Below, piece by piece: positions 1 through 6,176 of a stretch of DNA of 7,922 nucleotides. The stretch's first letter is position 1. The number at the start of each line of letters is the position of its first letter. This DNA comes from Pseudomonadota bacterium (GTDB taxonomy: Bacteria; Pseudomonadota; Alphaproteobacteria; Rhizobiales; Hyphomicrobiaceae), in contig JAEYYQ010000166.1 of the NCBI GenBank assembly GCA_023428365.1, positions 1-7,922 of the forward strand, in the 5' to 3' direction. The notes below the pieces were generated by a model. That model worked only from the letters and a program-made list of their open reading frames with translations, was not told the origin of the DNA and searched no databases. Made by a program: the position numbers and the translations under genes.

Positions 1-18
1 CCAGACGCAATGTAGCAT
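1..18 (-). CDS. secD: Probable start of secD (partial)
   Basis: Reading leftwards, an ATG at 16-18 opens the frame M-L-H-C-V-W up to the window edge. SecD proteins of alphaproteobacteria commonly begin with a short M-L-(H/Y)-F-x-x-W-K segment before the first membrane helix, and secD normally follows yajC directly. The call rests on that position plus six residues. The ribosome site is weak (GCCGGGCAG just before the ATG), and other in-frame or out-of-frame ATGs lie nearby at about 31-60. SecD with SecF forms the membrane complex that assists late steps of SecYEG export using the proton gradient. Seen: six codons. Inferred: identity. Confidence 0.4.
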
Positions 19-64
19 CTGCCCGGCAATCATGTGGCGGCCCATCCTCAGGATGTCCATACGG

Positions 65-80
65 GCCGGCGATTGCCGGC
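65..80. other. Hairpin between yajC and secD
   Basis: Perfect inverted repeat GCCGGC-GATT-GCCGGC beginning five bases past the yajC stop codon (85-87). There is no T-run on either side, so it does not look like an intrinsic terminator. In a yajC-secD transcript it would form a short GC stem that could stabilise the upstream message or tune read-through into secD. Confidence 0.4.
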
Positions 81-84
81 TGCC

Positions 85-417
85 TCAGGCGTTTTCCTTG
101 ACAGGCTCGCCCTTCGCCCTCACCTCGGCCACGGTCGACTTGACGACACGGATCCGGGTCTGATCTGCGACTTCGACCTCGATCTCGTTGTCGTCCTTGA
201 CCTTGGTTACCTTGCCGATAATACCACCGGCGGTCACCACCGTGTCACCGCGCCGGAGATTGTTCACCATCTCCCGATGCTGCTTCGCGCGCTGCTGCTG
301 CGGCCTGAAGAGCAGAAAGTAGAAAATTACGAACATCAAAAGAATAGGCACAAGCTGCAGCATGAAGTCGCTGCCCCCGCCACCAGGAGCCTGTGCAAGG
401 GCTGGAGTAATGAACAT
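85..417 (-). CDS. yajC: Sec translocon accessory subunit YajC
   Basis: A 110-residue protein, the usual YajC length. YajC is a small inner-membrane protein that associates with SecD and SecF in the holo-translocon. A short N-terminal segment (ITPALAQA) is followed by a Gly-rich stretch (12-15), one strong transmembrane helix at about residues 18-38, and the diagnostic family segment FRPQQQR at 37-43. The cytoplasmic domain follows, with RRGDTVVTAGGIIGKV at about 55-70. The ATG at 417 is chosen over an upstream extension to 558 because AAGGA lies nine bases upstream (427-431) and the homologous start is at MFITPA. The extension has no YajC character. It is divergent from the DUF815 ATPase and is followed by a probable secD. 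Confidence 0.95.
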   Translation of the reverse strand: MFITPALAQAPGGGGSDFMLQLVPILLMFVIFYFLLFRPQQQRAKQHREMVNNLRRGDTVVTAGGIIGKVTKVKDDNEIEVEVADQTRIRVVKSTVAEVRAKGEPVKENA

Positions 418-426
418 TGAGATCCG

Positions 427-431
427 TCCTT
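427..431 (-). promoter_or_regulatory. Ribosome binding site of yajC
   Basis: AAGGA on the minus strand, nine bases from the ATG at 417. It decides the start, because the open frame continues upstream to 558 without homology to YajC. Confidence 0.7.
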
Positions 432-505
432 GGCGGTGAGCCGGCAAATAGTTAAACAGCCCTGCGGAGTATCCGCGGGGCCGTTCCGGTCTGATTGCGC
501 CGCGA

Positions 506-533
506 ACTATAGTGGTACGCTGCTGCTTTGCAA
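506..533 (-). promoter_or_regulatory. Candidate sigma-70 promoter for yajC
   Basis: On the minus strand, TTGCAA (528-533) and TATAGT (506-511) are separated by 16 bases. They match the consensus hexamers at 4/6 and 5/6. It lies about 90 bases upstream of the yajC start. Transcription from this site is an inference. Confidence 0.45.
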
Positions 534-574
534 GATACTCAAGCCACCCCTTCCCCAATCTGGCAGCTCAATGC

Positions 575-603
575 GTGACGTTCCACGGCCTGTGGACTAT
601 AGA
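575..603 (+). promoter_or_regulatory. Candidate sigma-70 promoter for the DUF815 ATPase
   Basis: GTGACG (575-580) and TATAGA (598-603) with a 17-base spacer, each 4/6 to consensus, about 70 bases before the ATPase start. It is divergent from the yajC promoter candidate 40-100 bases away. Confidence 0.35.
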
Positions 604-621
604 ACGCCGCACGCCTGCGCT

Positions 622-639
622 GCACCGGCACCGGCACCG
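622..639. repeat. Three tandem GCACCG hexamers
   Basis: The hexamer GCACCG occurs three times in direct succession in the untranslated leader of the DUF815 gene. It is short, with no recognised function, and may be simple slippage. Confidence 0.6.
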
Positions 640-673
640 CGAAATGAAGCCTTCCTGACCGAGTTCACCCCTG

Positions 674-1558
674 ATGACGTCCCATATCGATACCGAGCTG
701 CTCGAACGCATTGCCGCCGCACTGGAGCGTCTGGCCCCGCCGCGTCGCGACACCGTGGATCTCGATGCAGCCGAAGCCTATGTCTGGCGCGCCGATCCGG
801 AAGGATTCATGCCCGTCAAACAGGTGAACCGTGTTCCGCTAGGGCTTTTGAAAGGCCTCGGGCAGCGCGCCGAGCAGCTCCTTGATAACACCGAGCGCTT
901 TGCCAAGGGCTTGCCTGCCAACAATGCCCTGCTCTGGGGTGCGCGTGGCATGGGCAAGTCCTCGCTCGTCAAAGCGGCCCACGCGGAGGTGCGCCGCCGC
1001 CTTGGGCTGGGAAAGTCGCCGAATTCTCCGGACCTCAAGCTCGTTGAAATTCATCGCGAGGACATAGGCTCGCTGCCCGCATGCCTCAGCTACATTCGCG
1101 ACAGCCACCACCGGTTCATCGTGTTTTGCGACGATCTCTCGTTCGATCACGACGACACCAGTTACAAATCCCTCAAGGCGGTACTGGATGGTGGCATCGA
1201 GGGACGACCGGATAACGTCATTTTCTACGCCACATCCAACCGCCGCCACCTGATGCCCCGCGACATGATGGAAAACGAGCGCTCGACGGCGATCAATCCA
1301 TCAGAGGCCGTCGAAGAGAAGGTGTCACTCTCGGATCGCTTCGGTCTCTGGCTCGGCTTCCACAACGGCACACAGGATCAGTACTTCGATATGATCCGCG
1401 GTTATGCCGCCTACCACGATCTGAAAATCAGCGATGAAGAGCTGATCCGCGATGCGCTGGAATGGTCGATGACGCGCGGCGGCCGGTCCGGTCGCGTGGC
1501 CTGGCAGTACATTCAGGATCTCGCCGGACGCCTGGGTCAGAAGCTGAAGGTCGAGTAG
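674..1558 (+). CDS. DUF815-family AAA ATPase
   Basis: A 294-residue ATP-binding protein of the DUF815 family (predicted P-loop AAA-type ATPase, biological role unsettled). An N-terminal helical part (1-80) precedes the nucleotide-binding core. The Walker A motif is GARGMGKS at 89-96, followed by the Walker B-like FIVFCDDL at 148-155. A sensor-1-like YATSNR sits at 185-190. SDRFGLWLGF at 220-229 and the C-terminal SGRVAWQYI at 272-280 complete the family pattern. The ATG at 674 is the first standard start after an in-frame TGA at 656-658; only a CTG lies between. There is no good Shine-Dalgarno, only GAG about ten bases upstream. Linkage to yajC-secD is a recurring arrangement in alphaproteobacteria. 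It ends 12 bases from the convergent kinase-like gene. Confidence 0.9.
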   Translation: MTSHIDTELLERIAAALERLAPPRRDTVDLDAAEAYVWRADPEGFMPVKQVNRVPLGLLKGLGQRAEQLLDNTERFAKGLPANNALLWGARGMGKSSLVKAAHAEVRRRLGLGKSPNSPDLKLVEIHREDIGSLPACLSYIRDSHHRFIVFCDDLSFDHDDTSYKSLKAVLDGGIEGRPDNVIFYATSNRRHLMPRDMMENERSTAINPSEAVEEKVSLSDRFGLWLGFHNGTQDQYFDMIRGYAAYHDLKISDEELIRDALEWSMTRGGRSGRVAWQYIQDLAGRLGQKLKVE

Positions 1559-1570
1559 TGCGAAAGGGTT

Positions 1571-3127
1571 TCAGCGGCGCTTCAGTACAGCTAGCGCCTG
1601 GCTGAGCGTCGTTTCGATGTCACCTCCGGCTTCGACCACGGTCCAGGCCGCAGACAGCGTCCCGATTTCATAGTCGAGCTGCTGTTTGACGACTTCGACG
1701 GTCGCATCCGAAGCATCGTTGCGCCGCTGCGCGACACGGCTTGCCAGGATGTCGGAAGCGGCCGTCAGCCACAAACCGTGCAGCGGAACGTCGAGCGCAC
1801 TGGCCATGTCTTCCAGATCCGCCCGCTCCTCGGGCCGTGCGTAGACCGCATCGACGACAACGGAATGTCCGGCCGAAAGCACGCGCCGGGCCTTATCGAC
1901 CAGTATCCCGTAAACCGACCTCGCCGCGGCCGGAGTATAGGCTTCCAGGCCCAATCGATCTGTTTCGCCAACGCCGAACAAACTCTTACGCTCAAGATCA
2001 CTGCGCAGATGCACAGCGCCAGGCGCCGGAATGAGATCAGGCGCGAGACGTGCCGCCAAGGTGGATTTGCCTGTCCCGGACAATCCCGCGACTGCGATCA
2101 ATTTCGGCGATCCCGGATGGAGGTATCCAAGCGCAGCCTTCAGGTAGCTGAGCGCGGTGATGCGATCCTGCTCGTCATTCTTCTGCGCAGCGCGCTCGGC
2201 CGTCACCATCGCTCTGACGCCCGCACGTAGTCCCAGAAACAGCGGTAGCGCCGCCAGGCCGTCGAGATCTCTCATCGCGCCGGAGCGCCAGAGGTAACGG
2301 TTCAGCACCGTATTGGATGCGCTGCGCAAGCCGCGGTGATCGAGATCCATCAGTAGAAACGCCAGATCGTAGAGCGTATCGACGCGCGCAACGTCCTCAT
2401 CGAATTCGATGGCGTCGAACAGCATCGGTCGTCCGTTCCAAAGCACGATATTGCGCAGATGCGAGTCGCCATGACAGCGACGAACGAAACCTTCCTCTGC
2501 CCGCGTATTCAAAAGACGCGAAACGCGCCCATGCTGGTCTGACGCGGTTTTCCTGAAGCGTTCGGCCAGGTCCCGGGGAAGGATGTCGGCCCGTCCGACA
2601 ATATTATCCGAAAGTGCTTCGACCAACCTTCGCATCGCGGCTGCAGAATCTTGACCATCGATGCGTTCGGCACGCACGTGCCCCTCGAACACGGTATCCG
2701 CAAGATCGCGGGCCAGTGCGCCGGGAACGCCCTGATGGTCGGCAATCCACGCCAACAAATCGTTCTGGGGGAAACGGCGCATGTGAACCGCCCACTCGAC
2801 CGGATCGCCCTTCCCATCGAATTCCAGCCCGCCGCCTGCCGCGCGCGTAATCGGCACACAACCGAGGTACAGATCCGGCGCCCACGTCCTGTTCACCTCG
2901 ACCTCGCGGCGGCACACGGCCTCGCGTTTCTTCAACGTCGAGAAATCCATGTACGGAAAGTCGACCGCACGCTTGATCTTCCAGACGTTATCTCCGGCCA
3001 GAAACACCATGGCGCCATGCGTATCGAGCCGTTCAACTTGCTCAGGTCGCGGCCGATAGCTGCCGGGCTCCGATAGAAAGGCCTCGACCTCGGTTTGATC
3101 GCGGTCCGGGGCTCGGGCCTCGTTCAT
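1571..3127 (-). CDS. Two-domain aminoglycoside phosphotransferase-like / P-loop kinase-like protein
   Basis: A 518-residue fusion. Residues about 20-330 form an APH/protein-kinase-like domain: NVWKIKR (47-53, candidate ATP-binding lysines), HGDSHLRNI (219-227, catalytic Asp221 and metal ligand Asn226) and LFDAIEF (236-242, the DFG-like Asp238). Residues about 341-518 form a P-loop NTP-kinase-like domain with Walker A GLSGTGKST (348-356) and VVVDA (423-427). Family members are annotated as bifunctional phosphotransferase/ATP-binding proteins and include M. tuberculosis Rv2004c, a DosR dormancy-regulon gene. The substrate is unknown, and the name does not imply antibiotic resistance. GAGGAG lies only two bases before the ATG, an unusually tight spacing, but no other convincing start is seen. 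It begins 28 bases after the exported small protein gene and is probably co-transcribed with it. Confidence 0.9.
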   Translation of the reverse strand: MNEARAPDRDQTEVEAFLSEPGSYRPRPEQVERLDTHGAMVFLAGDNVWKIKRAVDFPYMDFSTLKKREAVCRREVEVNRTWAPDLYLGCVPITRAAGGGLEFDGKGDPVEWAVHMRRFPQNDLLAWIADHQGVPGALARDLADTVFEGHVRAERIDGQDSAAAMRRLVEALSDNIVGRADILPRDLAERFRKTASDQHGRVSRLLNTRAEEGFVRRCHGDSHLRNIVLWNGRPMLFDAIEFDEDVARVDTLYDLAFLLMDLDHRGLRSASNTVLNRYLWRSGAMRDLDGLAALPLFLGLRAGVRAMVTAERAAQKNDEQDRITALSYLKAALGYLHPGSPKLIAVAGLSGTGKSTLAARLAPDLIPAPGAVHLRSDLERKSLFGVGETDRLGLEAYTPAAARSVYGILVDKARRVLSAGHSVVVDAVYARPEERADLEDMASALDVPLHGLWLTAASDILASRVAQRRNDASDATVEVVKQQLDYEIGTLSAAWTVVEAGGDIETTLSQALAVLKRR

Positions 3128-3155
3128 CGCTCCTCACGATCTCGTACTGGCGGCG

Positions 3156-3446
3156 TTAGCAGACAGTAGGCTGGCACAATTGGACCTCGAATTTCATATG
3201 GGGCCGCGCGCGCGTGAAGTCGAACTCCCGGCCATCGATACAGCGTATCCGGCCTTCCAAACCGATATGGCCGCCGACCGGAACTTCGCGCACCCACTGG
3301 ATCTCGCGCAGTTCGCATTTCTTCTCGCTCGCCAGCACCTGCCTGAGGACCGTCTGCCAAACCTCTTTCTCGGCGGCTACCTGTGCGGTTGCCGCGCCCG
3401 TCCCCAGCACTATCATCCACGCTGCAAAAGAATAACCGTATCGCAT
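3156..3446 (-). CDS. Small exported four-cysteine protein (hypothetical)
   Basis: A 96-residue protein I do not recognise. A signal peptide is clear: MRYGYSFAAW then a hydrophobic core to about residue 17, and an A-T-A site with likely cleavage after Ala21. The mature part, about 75 residues, has an amphipathic stretch (25-42) and four cysteines (44, 69, 91, 96). In the periplasm these could form two disulfides. The ATG at 3446 is preceded by AGGAG six bases away (3453-3457). A GTG start at 3476 would add ten residues before the signal peptide and is less likely. It is first in a probable operon with the kinase-like fusion and is divergent from the USP gene, so it is a candidate for control by the FNR/FixK-like site. 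Seen: export signal and cysteines. Function unknown. Confidence 0.75.
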   Translation of the reverse strand: MRYGYSFAAWMIVLGTGAATAQVAAEKEVWQTVLRQVLASEKKCELREIQWVREVPVGGHIGLEGRIRCIDGREFDFTRARPHMKFEVQLCQPTVC

Positions 3447-3452
3447 CTGAAA

Positions 3453-3457
3453 CTCCT
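3453..3457 (-). promoter_or_regulatory. Ribosome binding site of the exported small protein
   Basis: AGGAG on the minus strand, six bases from the ATG at 3446. It supports that start over the GTG at 3476. Confidence 0.65.
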
Positions 3458-3501
3458 GCCGCTGACAGGAATTCACCTTTCAGACCAGCGGCGACCGCAC
3501 C

Positions 3502-3515
3502 TTGACCTCCATCAA
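3502..3515. promoter_or_regulatory. FNR/FixK-type operator (TTGAC-N4-ATCAA)
   Basis: TTGAC (3502-3506), four bases CTCC, ATCAA (3511-3515). This matches the FNR/FixK consensus TTGAT-N4-ATCAA at 9 of 10 positions. It sits in the middle of the 132-base divergent region, 56 bases from the small-protein start and 64 from the USP start. At -41.5 it would place start points near 3550 (rightwards) or 3467 (leftwards), leaving short leaders in both cases. The first half also overlaps TTGACC, which with AATCAT (3525-3530) and a 17-base spacer could be an ordinary rightward promoter. If that promoter is the real one, the dyad match could be partly coincidence. Confidence 0.6.
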
Positions 3516-3578
3516 CGCGCCCGAAATCATCCTGCGCCAGGAATTTTCCAGCACCACTCGCAACCATAGGACAGCGCT

Positions 3579-4409
3579 ATGTCGTACAAGACCGTCCTGA
3601 TGCACTTGAATCGTGACCAGCGCGCGAACCAAGTTCTCGCCGCCGGCGTTCAAATCGCAAACGCGTTCAATGCTCATCTCATTGGTCTAAGGGTTTTTCC
3701 GGCATTCCGGCTGCGTCCGCCAATCCCCCTTCCTATCGGTCAGGAAGTCCTCGGCGCGATTGCAGCGCAAGTCCGGGACGAAACCGCGCGGATCAAAACC
3801 CAGTTCGATCATGCGACGGGCCAGCAGCAGTTCGTTTCCGAATGGCGCTCCGTCACGACGGAGCGACGCGACCCGGCCGAAATCATCATGGAGCACGGAC
3901 GCGCGGCAGACCTGATCATTGCCAGCCAGGCGGACCCAAATTGGGATCTCTCGCCGATACTCGATTTTCCTGACCAGCTGGCACTTGGCAGTGGCCGCCC
4001 GGTCCTTGTCGTCCCGACCTCCGGGGTGTTTCAGCAAGTTCCCAAAACCATCACGGTTGCCTGGAACGGACGACGCGAAGCTGCCCGCGCGGTCTCGGAT
4101 GCGATGCCGCTTCTCAAAAGAGCTGACCGCGTCTACGTGCTGACTGTCGCGAGCGAACCACGCGAAGGCGGATTACCGGACACCGAAATCGCAGCGACGC
4201 TCGCTCGTCATGGCGTGAAGGTCTCGGTGAATGAGCTTCAGGCGTCCGACTCGGCGGCAGGCGAAGAGATTGCGCGCCGTGCGGCGGAACAATCCGAGCT
4301 GCTGGTGATGGGCGCTTACGGACGTTCTCGTTTCAGCGAATTCATCCTTGGCGGCGTAACACGCCACATGCTGAAATCAATGACGATCCCAGTTTTGTTC
4401 TCTCACTAA
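3579..4409 (+). CDS. Tandem-domain universal stress protein (UspA family)
   Basis: A 276-residue cytoplasmic stress protein with two Usp domains. Domain 1 (1-147) opens with YKTVLMHLN and ends in RPVLVVP (140-146). Domain 2 (155-276) opens with KTITVAWNG (156-164). It carries GAYG (245-248), a nine-residue spacer and GG (258-259), which fits the ATP-binding pattern G-2x-G-9x-G-(S/T) except that Gly replaces Ser/Thr. It ends in IPVLFSH. Domain 1 has no such motif and is probably degenerate. The ATG at 3579 has AGGA seven bases upstream (3568-3571). Double-domain Usp proteins are typical of stress and oxygen-limitation responses. The FNR/FixK-type dyad 64 bases upstream suggests activation at low oxygen. 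A strong hairpin follows the stop. Confidence 0.92.
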   Translation: MSYKTVLMHLNRDQRANQVLAAGVQIANAFNAHLIGLRVFPAFRLRPPIPLPIGQEVLGAIAAQVRDETARIKTQFDHATGQQQFVSEWRSVTTERRDPAEIIMEHGRAADLIIASQADPNWDLSPILDFPDQLALGSGRPVLVVPTSGVFQQVPKTITVAWNGRREAARAVSDAMPLLKRADRVYVLTVASEPREGGLPDTEIAATLARHGVKVSVNELQASDSAAGEEIARRAAEQSELLVMGAYGRSRFSEFILGGVTRHMLKSMTIPVLFSH

Positions 4410-4435
4410 CGCTGGCGACATTTCCAGCCGCAAAA

Positions 4436-4466
4436 GCAAACGCCGCCGAATAGAGACGGCGTTTGC
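4436..4466 (+). terminator. Hairpin behind the universal stress gene, possible terminator
   Basis: Perfect ten-base-pair stem, GCAAACGCCG (4436-4445) with CGGCGTTTGC (4457-4466), and an 11-base loop, starting 27 bases after the USP stop. No T-run follows rightwards, so it is a weak intrinsic terminator or a 3'-end stabiliser. Read leftwards, it is followed by TTTTGC, which is slightly more terminator-like, but no leftward gene needs it. Confidence 0.5.
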
Positions 4467-4782
4467 GGCGCGGCCAGCAATGCAATTACTGAAAAGAGAT
4501 TATAGCTAACGCGGGATGAATCCTGCGCACTCAATGCGCCCTCCGAAAGTTACCTGACGCTTACGGCCGCATGTTTTATGGCCCTCTCAATCATTTCCAA
4601 CCGTGCTGATCGAGCCGTACGCCTGGGGTACTCAAGTCGGCGTTCGAAATTCATCAGCTTACGTTCATTTTTGTCGGGTAACGTATTTTCCGGTGGCTCA
4701 AAATACGCCGTCCACCGTCGGACGGCCCCGATTGCGTCGCTGAGAAGCCGTCGATAGCGGCGATGGGGAGGACTAAGACGTC
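4467..4782. other. Noncoding leader region before the DUF2189 gene
   Basis: No credible gene in about 316 bases. Visible structure: GCGCA-CTCAA-TGCGC (4525-4539); an inverted repeat TACGTT (4660-4665) with AACGTA (4680-4685) and a 14-base T-rich spacer; and a hairpin GCCGTCC-ACCGTC-GGACGGC (4707-4726). GGAGG (4767-4771) is the ribosome site of the next gene. I found no convincing -35/-10 pair and no FNR-type dyad. Confidence 0.5.
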
Positions 4783-5607
4783 ATGGCCAAAGAAGCTGTG
4801 CAGCCTGGATCCGTCATCAGAAAAAGAGCTTCCTCAGAAATCCGGATTCGGACGATCCCAACTCGCGCGCCGTTCGAGTGGCTGGCGGCAGGGTGGAAGG
4901 ACCTGTGGTCCGCTCCCGGTATCGGCCTAGCCTACGGCGTAACCTTCGCCATTCTCGCATGTGCAATAACCGCGGCGCTCCAGCATTTCGGCAAGCAATC
5001 CTTGATCCTGGCGCTCGGTGGCGGCTTTCTTCTGATCGGTCCCCTCGTCGCCGTTGGACTCTACGAAGCGAGCCGGCGCCTGGAATCCGGAGAGCCGGTC
5101 ACGCTTGCTGCTGTCTTGCAGGGCAGCAACCGCGCTCCGTTTCAACTCGCGTGTTTCGGTGCGATCCTCGCCCTCGCCTATGCCCTATGGCTGCAGCTGG
5201 CTTTCATGCTGTTCTCGCTGTTCATGGATAGCCGCGACATGCCGCCGGCAAATGAGTTCGTCCCGCAGCTGCTGTTCACGTCACGCGGACTAGGACTTCT
5301 GGCAGTGAGCATGACGGTTGGTGGTGTGATCGCTGGCCTGGTTTTCACCATTTCTGTGATCTCGGTGCCATTGATGATGGCACGTCAAATCGACGTCGTA
5401 TCGGCGATGGCGGCCAGCGCCGAAGCCGTGGTTCTCAATCTGAAACCGATGGCTCTATGGGCGGCACTTGTCGCCAGCATCATCACGCTGGGAATCTCAA
5501 CGCTTTGCGTCGGGCTGATCATCGCCTTCCCGCTGATCGGTCACGCGAGTTGGCACGCATTCCGCAGCCTGGTTCAGGGGCGCTCGGTCAGGGATTTCAA
5601 TGCGTAG
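4783..5607 (+). CDS. DUF2189 integral membrane protein
   Basis: A 274-residue polytopic inner-membrane protein of the DUF2189 family, function unknown. A charged N-terminus (1-25) leads into the family-typical start IRTIPTRAPFEWLAAGWKDL at about 22-41. Hydrophobic segments follow at about 46-66, 73-96, 120-148, 168-198 (long, perhaps two passes) and 222-250, giving five or six passes. Conserved-looking features are GPLVAVGLYEASRRLE (86-101) and the C-terminal FPLIGHASWHAFRSL (249-263). The ATG at 4783 has GGAGG 11 bases upstream, slightly long but acceptable. It converges on the CDGSH gene, with 24 bases between the stops (including the palindrome GCAATTGC at 5623-5630) and no clear terminator. 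Confidence 0.88.
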   Translation: MAKEAVQPGSVIRKRASSEIRIRTIPTRAPFEWLAAGWKDLWSAPGIGLAYGVTFAILACAITAALQHFGKQSLILALGGGFLLIGPLVAVGLYEASRRLESGEPVTLAAVLQGSNRAPFQLACFGAILALAYALWLQLAFMLFSLFMDSRDMPPANEFVPQLLFTSRGLGLLAVSMTVGGVIAGLVFTISVISVPLMMARQIDVVSAMAASAEAVVLNLKPMALWAALVASIITLGISTLCVGLIIAFPLIGHASWHAFRSLVQGRSVRDFNA

Positions 5608-5631
5608 GTTTCGCGTCCGACAGCAATTGCC

Positions 5632-5874
5632 TTAAAGAAGCAAATGAGATCCGTCGCAGAATGGCGGGTCATCGGTCGACTTGCAGCCGCACAAGTTTAC
5701 GACTCCTGTCGCCTCGGCAACAAACCGGACCGGTTCGATGCCCGTGCCCTTATGCGAGCCGTCGCAGAAGGGTTGCCGCGCAGAGCGCCCGCACGAGCAC
5801 CAGAGATACGCCCGCCCCTCGGTCAGTTCGACCTGATAAGGACCTGTCTGTGCCACGATTGGTTCTTCGGCCAT
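5632..5874 (-). CDS. Dual-motif CDGSH iron-sulfur protein
   Basis: An 80-residue protein with two complete CDGSH motifs, each expected to bind a 2Fe-2S cluster through three Cys and one His. Motif 1 has Cys26, Cys28, Cys37, His41 (CDGSH at 37-41). Motif 2 has Cys62, Cys64, Cys73, His77 (CDGSH at 73-77). This is the tandem CISD3/MiNT-like class, whose members are small redox or cluster-transfer proteins. The protein is essentially just the two motifs. The ATG at 5874 gives the usual N-terminus MAEEPIVAQTGPY, with GGGGG (5880-5884) as a modest ribosome site. A longer frame reaches 5919 but adds residues outside the domain. There is no signal peptide, so it is cytoplasmic. It ends tail-to-tail with DUF2189. 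Confidence 0.93.
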   Translation of the reverse strand: MAEEPIVAQTGPYQVELTEGRAYLWCSCGRSARQPFCDGSHKGTGIEPVRFVAEATGVVNLCGCKSTDDPPFCDGSHLLL

Positions 5875-6176
5875 TCCAGCCCCCAGATTGATCGCCGCAA
5901 GCCGGCGACATTCGCGCAAATGTACCTGCGGTCAAGATAGCGCAAGTCTGTCAATTGTCGGCTGCACCCATGGTCGCAATCTTCGACCTGTTCTAGATAG
6001 CAGGCAGCGCGTTCTTATGGAAAGATCGAATGGTCAGACGGCAAGTCGTTCTGGCAGGAACATCTGGCGGATTCCTGATCAATGGGATCAGCCGTGAGGG
6101 TTAGCAAAGAGTAAAATTCGCAACCCTTGCGTTAGGACTGTTTTGTCCTCTCGTTCGACCGCAAGCCATTGATCGG
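5875..6176. other. Noncoding interval rich in inverted repeats
   Basis: No convincing gene in about 300 bases. A perfect TTGACA lies on the minus strand (5949-5954), pointing at the CDGSH gene, but no fitting -10 is found at 16-18 bases. Dyads: CTGATC-AATGG-GATCAG (6075-6091), AGGGTT with AACCCT (6097-6102 / 6122-6127), CGCAA-CCC-TTGCG (6119-6131) and AGGAC-TGTTTT-GTCCT (6134-6149). GATCAATGG (6077-6085) is also the exact complement of CCATTGATC (6166-6174), so the inner stems could be enclosed as a branched RNA. Confidence 0.4.

Noticed and set aside
418..558. N-terminal extension of YajC
   Set aside because: The extra 47 residues do not resemble YajC, include the promoter candidate at 506-533, and the ribosome site and conserved start point to 417.
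839..1249. Leftward frame of 136 codons opposite the DUF815 gene
   Set aside because: Shadow of a strongly supported ATPase; no ribosome site or recognisable domain.
1571..3127. Antibiotic resistance gene (aminoglycoside phosphotransferase)
   Set aside because: Only the fold is shared. The fusion with a P-loop kinase-like domain belongs to a widespread family of unknown substrate, with no link to resistance here.
3124..3567. Leftward frame of 147 codons overlapping the exported small protein
   Set aside because: It has no signal peptide or domain, crosses the divergent regulatory region, and its composition is arginine/glycine-rich. The other frame has a signal peptide and ribosome site.
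5926..5954. Complete sigma-70 promoter for the CDGSH gene
   Set aside because: TTGACA is perfect, but the only -10-like TATCTT is nine bases away, and nothing suitable is present at 16-18 bases.
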